This document shows positions 22,741 to 34,000 of a DNA stretch of 64,000 nt, one piece after another. The stretch is from Orobanche coerulescens (Eukaryota; Streptophyta; Magnoliopsida; Lamiales; Orobanchaceae): assembly GCA_033398695.1 (NCBI GenBank), contig JAWKAU010000039.1:1-64000 (forward strand). The letters run 5' to 3'. The translations under genes and the position numbers were made by a program. The notes under the pieces are model-generated. The model saw nothing but the letters and a program-made list of their open reading frames with translations. It had not been told where the DNA came from and did no database searches. Positions within the stretch are counted from its first letter, which is position 1. Each line of letters opens with the position of its first letter.

Positions 22741-25440
22741 TGGGCCACTGGGCAAGAGACTGTTCGATCCTTCATGGAGCTTCAGGTATGGAACTTTTAG
22801 TTTTGGAAACTAATTGTTCTGCTACCATATTTTCTACTTCTGGGATACTGGATTCAGGTGCTAGTTCTCATATTTGTACCATGAATCAGGATCTGGAACA
22901 AAGTAGAAAGAGTGAAACTAGGGAAGTGAAGATTACTGTCGGAAGCGGGCATAGTGTCGCAGCAACCGATATAGGATCACTTCTTTTGGATTTGGAATCC
23001 GAATTTGTTTTAACTTTAAATGATGTACAAGTGTTTCCCAAGGGGCATAAAAATATTATATCCATTCTGGTCATGGATAGGAAAGGCTTTTCCTTTTTCA
23101 TTGGTAATGGTTCCTGCAAAATTTATTTTTGAAATAAACTAGTGGGCACTGCCATATTGTTAAATGGATTGTATCATCTAAACCTAAACAACAAAGTCAT
23201 TGTGAATACTATGACTAGGAAGCGTGGTAGGGATGAAACTAATCAAGTTTTGAAATGGCATCTTAGACTTGGTCATATTGATTAGACCACGGTTTACAAG
23301 ATGGAAGAGATGGACTTCTGGGTCCATTGGGATCGGATCCTTTTCCAACTTGTGAATCTTGCCTTAAAGGCAAAATAACTAAGTGTCCCTTCATAGGGAC
23401 TTTTGAAAGAGCCGCTGATAAACTTGGATTAGTCCATACTAACGTATGTGGTGCTTTAGAAGCAGCACGTAATGGATATTAGTATTTCATTACGTTTACG
23501 GATGATCATACTAGGTATGGTTATGTATACTTAATGAAACATAAATCCAAGGCCTTTGAGAAATTCCAGGAATTTAAGGCCCTAGTCGAAAAACAAACTG
23601 GTAAATCATATCAAAGCACTTCGGTTGGACCGAGGTGGAAAGTATATGAGCACTGAGTTTGACGAGTTCCTAAAGGAGCATGGAATAGTGTCACAACTTA
23701 CACCTTCGGGAACTCCTCAGTTAAATGGTGTGTCGGAAAGAAGGAACCGAACCTTGTTGGACATGGTTCGTTACATGCTTAGCTACATCGACTTACCGAT
23801 TTACCTATAGGGTTATGCACTCCTGACTGCCGCTTATATCTTGAACAGATGTCCTTCCAAGTCCGTTCTTAAAACTCTGCATGAGATGTGGGAGGGCAGG
23901 AAACCAAGTCTTAATCATATTAGGATTTGGGGATGTCCCGCCTATGTCAAGAAGACTAAGGCGGAGAAATTGGAAGCTAGGTCCATAAAGGGACATTTTT
24001 ATTGGATTCCCATCTGGGACAATGGGTTATCTGTTCTACATGCCCGAAGATCGAAAGCTCATTGTTGCTTTGCAAGCACACTTTCTGGAAGATGAGTTCA
24101 TTCAAGAAGGTGGATCAGGTAGAAGTATTTCTTTGGAAGAATATAATGAAACTCCCCAGGAGATACCTGTACAAGAAGATGGAACCGAACCTTCTGAAAC
24201 ATAAGTACAACCACCTCGTAGGTCTAGTAAGGTGTCTCAAATACCTGAGAGGTATGTCTTTATGTACCTGGAGGAGCTGGGTCTCCATGAGGTTCCAGGT
24301 GATAGTCAAGAGAATGACCCTACGACCTATTACCTAGCAATGGTGGATGTAGACTCCGTGAAATGGACTGTAGTAGGCTTCACATAGTTGGGACCTTCAT
24401 TTTGATGAGGCAGTCAAAGAGTTTGACTTAGTGTAAAATGAAGAGGAACCTTGTGTATACAAGAGGGTTAGTAAGAGTAAGATAACATTCTTAGTACTAT
24501 ATGTAGATGACATTCTACTAACAGGAAACAATGTGGAAATGCTCAGTTCGGTAAAAGTTTGGCTTTCAAGTAGGTTCTCCATTAAAGACTTGTGAGAAGA
24601 AACCTATATTTTTGGGATTCGACTCTACTGGGATAGAGCGAAGATAATGATAGGTGTTTCCCAAGTCCTCAATATATATAAGATCTTAAAGCGATTTAAG
24701 ATGGATGATTCTAAAAGAGGGTTCCTACCGATGCGACATGGAATAAAACTAACCTTAAAGATGTGTCCTCATAGTGAGGAACAACGAAAAGAAATGAGTA
24801 ATATACCATATGCTTCGGCCGTGGGTAGCCTTGTTCTGTTGAGACCCGACATTACGCATTCTGGGAGCGTGGTAAGTAGGTTTTAGGCAAACCAAGGTAG
24901 GGAACATTGGACCGCCAAAAAGAATGTTGTCAAGTACTTTAAAAGGACTAGAGATCCAGTTCTTATGTATGGCGGTGGAGAACTGAATATGACGGGCTTC
25001 ACTGATTCAGACTTCTAAGGATAGAAAGACGACTTTGTGTCTACTTCTGGCTACATTTTACTCATAATGGAGGAGCAGTGTCTTGGCATAGTGCCAAGCA
25101 TAGCGCGACTGCTGATTCCACCTGTTAGGCTGAGTACCTCGGAGGCCTCCAAAGGAAGGGTTTTGGATTAAAAACTAACAGGGTGAACTTCAAGTGACAC
25201 CATGTGCTGCGCTGCCTATTTTCGTTTTTATACGATAATAATGGAGCGGTAGAACAGGCCTAGGAGCCGAGGTCTCACAACAGCACAAAACACATTGAGA
25301 GAAAGTATCATCTCGTGAGAGAATTTGTTCGCAAAGGATACATTGTGCTGCATAGAGTAGACTCAGTAGACAACGTCACTGATCCACTGAAAGCCACTTT
25401 CTCAGATGAGCTTGGAGCGTCATCTGGAGTACATGGGTAT
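22686..25440 (+). pseudogene. Cop1 pol (protease-integrase-RT-RNase H), heavily mutated
   Basis: Domains follow copia order. There is a zinc knuckle CLKCGELGHWARDC (about 22710-22755), protease DSGASSHIC (Asp at 22851), integrase with a decayed HHCC region (about 23260-23400) and catalytic core (about 23430-23800). RT retains YVDD near 24499-24510, and RNase H remnants run to about 25440. There are many stops and frameshifts. The first integrase catalytic Asp reads as Asn (VHTNVCG, about 23436); the other two acidic residues are visible (DRGGKY near 23625 and VSERRNRT near 23733). About the N-terminal half of RT is deleted around 24360-24400. It precedes the 3' LTR by a short purine-rich stretch. 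It is non-functional and older than Gyp1 or Gyp4. Confidence 0.9.
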
Positions 25441-25480
25441 TAGATACCATAGTGTGTGGCATTGAGTGCAAGTGAGAGAT

Positions 25481-27511
25481 TGTTAGGAGTATGCCCTCGA
25501 ATGCTACCCGGAGGATGTTAGAGTGAGGGCATTGTACTTGTTATTATGTAAATCATTATCAGAAGGTAATTGTATGTTTCTTTATTTACTGGTAGTCACT
25601 GGCATTCCTGACTCGTAAATATATATATAGAAACTAGTCCGTGTATTTGGGAGCAAAAGACTCCACTCCATATTGGATAAGGGGATCGGCACTGGAAAAG
25701 TTTATGGCTCAGATACTTAATCGTTCGCAATTCGATGAAACCTGATTGGGCGTTAAGTTTATGCGAAGACTTGTATGATGTGTTCTTTGACTTAGAGAGT
25801 GCATGTCGATCACTAATGGTAATGATATTAGTATACTCGAACCGACTCACCCTCGATTCGTCACACAGATTTCACTCTGAGACAGTCAATGATGGAATCG
25901 AAAGGTTGTGATAGGCATTCGTGAACCTTGGACTTGAGGATTTACTAGGGATGTGCTTGTGACGTTAAGATTTTCATTAGAGTAGTTCGACCCAGAAAAC
26001 CGGAAGGTGGGGGTCAACCTCGACGTGCAAGTAGCAGGTTCTACTAAATACCAAGATAGAATTCTTTCTCCTGTTAGTGAACGGGTATATGTCATATGCA
26101 ATTATTGGCAGATGAGATCATAAGTCTTTGGCCAAAGCATTGGAGGTAGTTGTATTAGATACACAAGAGCTTGATGATCTAGATTTGCATTAACTCATGC
26201 ATATCATCAAGTACATATAGGGTTTGACTGACCGTGACCCTATAACTTGATCGGGACATTTGAAAGAAGGGTTTATACGTATACTGGTGTTCACGACAGA
26301 AAAGTTTTGTAATGATCTCCATCATTCATTCTCAGTTAGGTTACAGTGTAGGCCGCAGGCTGGCTAGGTGGTGCTATTACTCTTTGGTTCCTCCCATTGC
26401 TAACTGGGATGGACCTACCGAGTCGCGCAATAGGATTGACGATGGAATAAATCGAGCTTGTTCTCTCTTTAGTAATATTAGATATTGGATATCTAATTTA
26501 TTGGACATTGCATGTCTAATTAATATTGGGACATTGGATGTCTAAATTAATTTATTGAAAAATTAATTTACGGCCTGATGAATTAAATAAATTACTGGGT
26601 GATTAGTTTAATTCATAAATATAATTATTTATTGGAGAAATTAATTATATTATTTTGTATTTGATATAATTAATTAATTGGATTAATTAATTGATATAAA
26701 TACATCGGAACGGAATGGAGTTTATCTATTTGGAAACACGATAGTCCAAAACGACCCGGACTCTTCTAATTCCTTCTAGTGGTTGCCCCTCCCTTTTGTC
26801 TTTAAATTAGTCTTTGATTCCACCTAACATGGTGGAAAATAAAAGAAGTCAATGGAAAGATTTGTTTCATTTTTATATGAAAAATGAAGATGGGGATATC
26901 ATTGACTAAGAAAAAGGAGTTGAACAAAAACAATAAAAACTCACCTCTCATCATGGTATATCACGGCGAACTCATTCAAGGATTGTGGGGAGAGAGTTTT
27001 CTTTTGTCTTCTTCATCTTTCTTCTTCACTTCATCACCTTATTGGAGAAGATTGTGAGAGAAGAATTTTCAAATACACTTTGAGTGCTTACGAAAATCAA
27101 GAGAGAAAATTAATAAGTACACAAGGAGTGTATCAATTAATTTCAATAGCTTCAACCACATTGTTCTAGCCGTATCCTTGGAGTATAACAAGGTGGGAGT
27201 TATTCCGGTCGACTTCCGATGCGTGATAAGTAGAGGCACCGTGCTTTCGGGGCTCGGAGATCATCAAGAGCTTGACGAATCGGATTCTTGGCAGAGATCA
27301 CCAAAAGCTTGATGAATCGGTTTTATGGTGGAGATCGCAATCTTCACAATAATTTGATCAACGGACTACAAGGGTATGATTTCATATCTTCCTCTTTGTT
27401 CGTTTTATATTCGTATATACGAAGCTTGAATAGATCCTCTAAAGGGATTCGTATTGCACTTGTGTTTTCCGCTTCCGCTGCGCCCTTCGTTTTTGTATGC
27501 GAATCCCAACA
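25481..27511 (+). repeat. Cop1 3' LTR
   Basis: This 2031-bp LTR starts TGTTAGGAGTATGCCCTCG and ends GCGAATCCCAACA, with intact TG...CA. It is preceded by AGTGCAAGTGAGAGAT as a weak polypurine tract. It is the inverted counterpart of 15895-17998. CCAGT follows at 27512-27516. Confidence 0.92.
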
Positions 27512-27516
27512 CCAGT

Positions 27517-28635
27517 AGACTTCTTTCTCCAACTTCATCGCAATGTATGGGAGATCTTCATTTTCTCCCATAAAATGCTTCATAAGGTGCCATCCCAATT
27601 GTAGATTGGTAACTATTATTGTAGGTGAACTTTACCAATGGAAGCTTTGTGTCCCAACTGCCCTCGAAATCCAGTATGCATGATCTCAACATAGCTACGA
27701 GTATATAAATAACCCTTTCGAACTATCCATCACTTTGTAGATGAAATGATGTGCTGAATGCAAGCTTCGTACCCATTACATTATGTAAACTCTTTCAAAA
27801 TGCAAATGTGAATTTAGGGTCCCTGTCAGATACTATTGATACTAGCACCCGGTGTATTCAGACTATCTTTTTAATATATTCCAGAGCGTATCGATCCATA
27901 TTATATGTGGATTTCCCTGGAAGGAAATGAGTAGACTTGGTCAATCTATCGACAATCACCCATATTAAATTATATCCACTTTGAGTTCATGGTAGCCCAA
28001 GCACAAAATCCATTGTAATTTGTTTCCATTTCTATTCCGGAATTAGTAAAGGCTTCAACAATCCTACTGGTCATTGATGTTTAGTTTTGATCTGTTGGCA
28101 AATTAGACATTCTGCCACGAATTTTGCAATATCCTTCTTCATGTTAGGCTACCAATGATGTTGCTGCAAGTCTTTATACATTTTGGGCTACCTGGATGTA
28201 TTGAATAAGGACTGGAATGAGCTTCCATCAAAATGTCCCCTATAATGGTTGCATCGGCCGGCACGCATAGTCTCCCTTTATATCGTGATGTTTTATCATT
28301 AGAGACTGAGAAGTTTGGTACTTTGCCTACATCTACTTTTTCCCTCAATCTGTCTATATACTGATCAACCTTCTGGGTTTCTTTGATTATATCTTAAAGT
28401 GCAAGTTTCAATATAAGTGCTGACAACGAACACACCTTACTTTTGGCATAATTTCTAATTCTAATTTTTACAAGTCTAATAATAGTGGCTTCTGCATGAT
28501 AAGAAAGGAAGACAAATACTTTCTACTTAGTGCATCTGTAACCAAATTTGCCTGATATGGATGATAGATCACACATTCATCGTCTTTCACCAATTCTAAC
28601 CATCTCCATTGTTGCATTTCAACTCTTTCTGTGTG
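27517..28635 (-). pseudogene. Gyp2 integrase core, zinc domain and RNase H end
   Basis: Reading leftwards on the minus strand: the end of gypsy RNase H ([13 protein letters not shown], about 28590), a linker with KGRLCVPADATI (about 28250), the integrase zinc domain with AHSSPYSIHPG and CQQ-like remnants (about 28080-28230), and a mutated catalytic core reaching the YNNS and GMAPYEAFYG motifs (about 27570-27640). Stops and frameshifts are frequent. The left end is cut by Cop1 inside the integrase, and the right end by Gyp3 inside RNase H. The missing integrase tail is found flipped at 18004. Confidence 0.85.
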
Positions 28636-28640
28636 AATAA
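28636..28640. repeat. Target-site duplication of Gyp3 (AATAA)
   Basis: AATAA abuts the LTR at 28641 and recurs at 38323-38327 after the other LTR ends in TTACA. Confidence 0.93.
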
Positions 28641-31039
28641 TGTAACACCCCGAGATATTCGGAATAATTACAGCGCCGTAAATCCTTTATATAAGAATTT
28701 ACAAGGCTAATTTGAAGACAACAGAAATAATACAAAAGTGTCATTAATGAAAGGAAATTCAAACCCGTTCGACAATTCAAATAAGTTCATTATTACAAAA
28801 TGTTCCCAAGACACCAACAACATAAACGTACTCGAGTACTGAAATAACCGGAAAATAAGACAACATAATCCACATCACTGAGCCACTTCATCGTCATGTC
28901 GGTACTGTGGCTGCTTCCCCGTTCCACGGCTACCTGAACATCAAAACAAATGTCCACCCCCGAAGGAGTTAGCAAAACAATGCTAGTACAAGTATCGTAA
29001 TACAATAAATCATCGATGCATCATAAAACATACAAAACGGACTTCCGTGATCGGAATCCAACGATGTGAATCCTCACGATTCCATCAACAGAATACAGGG
29101 TAATCCAATGATCCAGCGCCCTCGGTATAGATCCCCATGATGATCCCATCGGACCAACGCATGGTGGAAAACCCGTCCAACGATCCAGCGCCCTCAGCAT
29201 AGATCCCCATGATGATCCCGTCGGACCAATGCATGGTGGACATTCGATCCAGCGCCCTCAACATAGATCCTCATGATCCCCTCGGATCATTTTCAACGCA
29301 ACCATTATAATTATGCATACACATATGCAAATCAACACGTTCATCAACGTAAATATCATGACAACTCAAAGAATATAATCACATGTTCAACAACACGAAT
29401 AAATCGTACACATGATCAATAATGCAATATCAATAAGCTTAAAATACGATACTTGCCTCAAAGATGGCAAGAACAAATCACTTCAACGATCTCAACACAC
29501 TCGAAGGCTGTCTCCTTCGATCACCGTAGCAAGCTCGAACCTTAACAAAAGAAATAATATAGAATTTATCTTATGTCGTACGAATGTCTAACAACCCGGT
29601 CTACGGCCGAAAGCTCTAAAAATGCAATCTGCTTGAACTACTTAGCGTACGCTACGTACTCTACGTAACGTGCGCTAAGCCTGCCCGTTAGCGTACGTAA
29701 ACGACGAAGTCTAGCATACGCTAACTTATGTACCGACAGTCCTCTCTGATCAGCCGACTGACTCGCCTGATGACATAACGTATGTTACGTACCAAACGTA
29801 GCGTACGTTACTCATTCCCGATAGCGCACGTTAATATACATATTTAGCGTGCGCTAACCGTGCATGGCAGTTTACTACTGGGCAGAAACTTGATCTAATG
29901 GTGATGAAACTCATGAAATCTTCAGTGTTAATACATGCCATCTCCGTGCATATCATGCTCATACGGTTTGTGAAAGATCTTTACAGATTAAATGACTACG
30001 AGACACAAGGATACGATCATCATTACAACACCATAATTCATCTTGATCTTCAAGAAAATATCCTAAGTTCAATCCATTCCATGTCCCAAAATGTATGATT
30101 CCTTTATGTAAAGACATAAGAACTTGGTAATCTCCATATACTGGTCATAATCAGTTTTGAAGATACATGAATATGCTTAGGAGTCCATACACTAAAAAGG
30201 TTCAATGGATTATACGATGAATAAGTACCGAAACATCGAAAATATCCTTCTAACACATGATGTTCGACTACTTACGAATTTAACTGACTAGATAATCCCA
30301 AATCATGACCAAAACGTCCTTCAGAACATTACTTAATATTGGTGAAGAATCACCTACCTCAAAGTAGTGAAGAACAAGGAGGAACTTGAAGAAATCCCAC
30401 ACCGAGAGCTTGAACACCAATCTCCAATGATCTAAAATCTTCAACTCGAGCTAGGATGATGATATGAAGGGTTTAGGATGGAGAGAGTGACTCTCTATGT
30501 CTCAGAATTCGGGTCTGGGAAATGATGAAAACTGAAAAAAAAAAAAAGAAAAAGGGTGTTGTCCTATATATAGGAAATGGTTATTAGCGCTTGCTAGTCC
30601 CTATCCATAGCGTGCGCTAACGGCCATACGAAGCTTACTAACTTCACTGTACTCAGCATTTAGCGTGCACTATCCACATATCAGTAGCGTGCGCTACTGC
30701 GTTGACTTGGCTTTTCCCAAAAGGCGTCCAGGTTCATCCCGACATGATCCGACCGAGATTCGCAGCCGATCTCACCTACCACCCTGTCTTAATCATGCTG
30801 ACTACATATAGCGTGCGCTAAGGTTCATACATAGCATGCGCTACGAACCCAATTTAGCGTATGCTACGCTAAGCCGATAGCGTGCGCTACATGTGCAAAA
30901 TCACTATTTAGAACACATTCATGAAATCATGCGCTCAACGACACCGGATCATGAAATACGGGGAATAATACTCAGATCAAAATGCAACAATTACAATATC
31001 ACAAGGTTTAAATACATATCAGAAATCTCGGGTATTACA
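28641..31039 (-). repeat. Gyp3 3' LTR
   Basis: On the plus strand it runs from TGTAACACCCCGAGATATTC to TCTCGGGTATTACA. It is collinear with 35946-38322. It holds the same three-copy repeat (29107-29290), two motif clusters (about 29640-29860 and 30590-30895) and a TATA box (about 30568-30576, minus strand). The plus-strand frames at 29898-30098 and 30893-31078 are LTR shadows. Confidence 0.94.
29107..29290. repeat. Three-copy tandem repeat in Gyp3 LTR
   Basis: Units share GATCCAGCGCCCTC, ATAGATCCCCATGATGATCC and CGCATGGTGGA-type blocks, about 60-70 bp each, the last one shortened. Matching copies are at about 36412-36595 and, inverted, at about 57230-57410 in the solitary LTR fragment. Confidence 0.87.
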
Positions 31040-31058
31040 TCCTTTATCCCTAAAAAGA
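31040..31058 (-). other. Gyp3 polypurine tract
   Basis: The minus strand reads TTTTTAGGGATAAAGGA directly before the TG of the 3' LTR. It contains a few pyrimidines and so is imperfect. Confidence 0.8.
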
Positions 31059-31075
31059 AGTTTCGTCCCGAAACT
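31059..31075 (-). other. Conserved hairpin between pol stop and polypurine tract (Gyp3)
   Basis: AGTTTCGTCCCGAAACT is a perfect 7-bp inverted repeat with a 3-nt loop. Its last base is part of the pol stop codon (31075-31077). The same hairpin is seen in Gyp4, Gyp5 and, with one mismatch, Gyp6. Confidence 0.8.
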
Positions 31076-34000
31076 TAAGATGAAAACAACTCTGGATACC
31101 TAGTCTTCATTTTGTCCTCCGTTTCCCAAGTGGCCTATTCAACTCCGTGCCGTGACCATTGTACTTTAACTAAGGGTATTGGTTTATTCCTCAATTGTTT
31201 TATCCGACTCTCAAGTATCTTGATTGGTCTCTCCTCGAAGGTGCCGTCAATAGCTATCTCGATCTCATCGAACTCAATGATATGACTGGGATCCGGTACA
31301 TACTTCTGCAATTGGGATACGTGAAACACATTGTGAACGTGACTCAGCGATGGCGGTAAGGCCAACCTGTATGCTAAATCCCCAACTCTCTCGAGGATCT
31401 CAAATGGTCCGATATATCTTGGACTTAGCTTACCTTTCCTCCCAAAACGGAAAATTCCTTGTGTAGGAGACACCTTCAATAGTACGTGGTCCCCAATGTC
31501 GAACTCTAGAGGGCGACGACGTATATCTGCATAAGACTTCTGTCGACTCTGGGCAGTCAACAGTCTTTCCCGAATCAAAGCTATCTTCTCTTGAGTCTGA
31601 ACTATCAATTCCGGTTCTGTCCCAATCAAGTCCGAAGAATTATCCCAGCACAGGGGTGATCGGCATCTTCTCCCGTACAAAGCTTCAAATGGTGCCATCT
31701 TAATAGAAGCATGCCAACTATTGTTGTAGGTGAATTCAATCAATGGCAAGTGAACTTCCCAATCAGTTGACCAATCCAAAGCACAACCTTTAAGCATGTC
31801 TTCTACTATTTGTATAGTCCTTTCGGACTGACCGTCCGTTTGGGGATGATAAGCCATGCTAAAGTTTAGCTCGGTCCCCAAAGCCCTGTGAACTGCCTTC
31901 CAGAAGTGCGACACGAAGCGACCATCTCGATCTGAAATAATGGTCTTCTGCGTCCCATGCAATTTGACTATCTCTGCAATAAATACTCGTGCTAATTTCT
32001 CGGGTCCCCATGTGTCCTTAATTCCTAGGAAATGAGCCGACTTGGTTAGTCGATCGACTATAACCCAAATCATGTTCATTCCCATCTTGGTCCTTGGCAT
32101 ATTGGTGATGAAATCCATCGAGATATCCTCCCACTTCCACTCAGGGATCGGAAGCGGCTTTAACATTCCGGCAGGTCGTTGATGTTCAATCTTAACCTGC
32201 TGACAAGTCAAACACTTCGAAACGTACTCTGCTACGTCTTTCTTCATATTTCCCCACCAGAAATTTTGTTTTATATCCTCATACATCTTACTACTGCCCG
32301 GGTGAATAGAATAGGGCGCGCTGTGAGCTTCCTTCAGAATTGTCCGCCTCAAATCATCATCATCGGGATCGCAAAGTCGACTCTGAAATCTCAGAACTAC
32401 ATCCTCTTATATCACGAATCCTGGGGACTTTCCTTTCTTTACTTCGTCACATAACCGAAGAATCAGAGAATCGTTCAACTGCTTGGATTTGATTTCCTCG
32501 ACTAGTGACGAAGTCAGTTCCATCACATATAGTTGCCCTTGGATTGCTGGTGACCATACTTCAATCCCTTCGCGGATCAGTTCTCGTTGAATGGTGGTTT
32601 GGGACGTAAGTGCTTCCAACACTCGAAGAGAAACAGGTTTACGGATCAATGCATCGGCTACTACGTTTCCTTTACCCGGATGATAGAGAATTTCCAAGTC
32701 GTAATCCTTGATCAATTCCAGCCACCTTCTCTGCCTCATGTTTAATTCTTTCTGACTGAAAATGTACTTGAGGCTTTTATGATCTGTAAAGATCTGACAA
32801 TGAGTGCCGTATAAATAATGTCGCCAACTTTTCAAGGCAAAGACCACAGCTGCTAATTCCAGATCATGAGTCGGGTAATTTACTTCATATGGTTTCAACT
32901 GCCGAGAAGCATAGGCAATCACCTTATCCTTTTGCATCAACACACATTCCAGACCCTGATTTGAAGCGTCGTTGTATACCATGAATCCATCAGCTCCATC
33001 TGGTAATGCTAATATAGGTGCTGTCGTCAGTCTCTTCTTAAGTTCATCAAAACCAGCCTGGCATTTCTCATCCCACGTGAACTTTTGAGTTTTTTGTAAC
33101 AGCTGAGTGAGCGGACCAGCAATTTTGGAAAATCCCTCTACAAAACGGCGATAATATCCGGCAAGTCCCAAGAAACTCCGGACTTCTTTCACATTATTAG
33201 GAGATCCCCATTCCAAGATTGCCTCGACTTTCTTCGGGTCCACCTGAACTCCGTCAGCTGATATCACATGCCCAAGGAAGGTCACCTCTTTGAGCCAGAA
33301 TTCACATTTGGAAAGTTTTGCATAGAGATGTTCCTTTCTCAAAGTGCTCAAAACGATACGCAAATGCTCTGCATGCTCCTCTGTATCCTTCGAATATATC
33401 AAGATGTCATCGATGAAGACTACCACAAATTTATCCAAGTATACTAAGAATACCCGATTCATCAATTGCATAAATACCGTAGGAGCATTGGTAAGTCCGA
33501 ATGGCATCACCAGGAATTCATAGTGCCCGTACCGGGATCTGAAAGCAGATTTCGGTATATCCATTTCCTTAATTCTCAACTGATGATATCCTGATCGCAA
33601 ATCAATCTTCGAAAATACCCTTGCCCCTTGCAGTTGATCAAACAAGTCGTCGATCCAAGGTATAGGATACTTGTTCTTGATCGTCACCTTGTTTAGCTCC
33701 CTGTAATCAATACATAATCGGAGGGATCCATCTTTCTTTCGGACAAAGAGAACGGGTGCTCCCCAAGGAGAAACGCTAGGTTGAATGTAACCCTTCTGCA
33801 ATAATTCTTCCAGTTGCTTCTTTAGTTCATATATCTCGGTTAGCGCCATGCAGTATGGTGCTCTGGAAATAGGAGCGGCTCCAGGCTCTAATTCGATAGT
33901 GAACTCCACTTCTCTCTGCGGAGGTAACCCAGGTAGTTCGTCAGGGAATACATCTGAAAATTCATTCACAACTGGAATAGATGAGAGCTCTACTCCTTCT

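Noticed and set aside
14514..28640. Possible host genes between the satellite and Gyp3
   Set aside because: Every stretch with recognisable protein similarity belongs to gag, integrase, RT or RNase H of LTR elements, and the remainder matches LTR or leader sequence or nothing.
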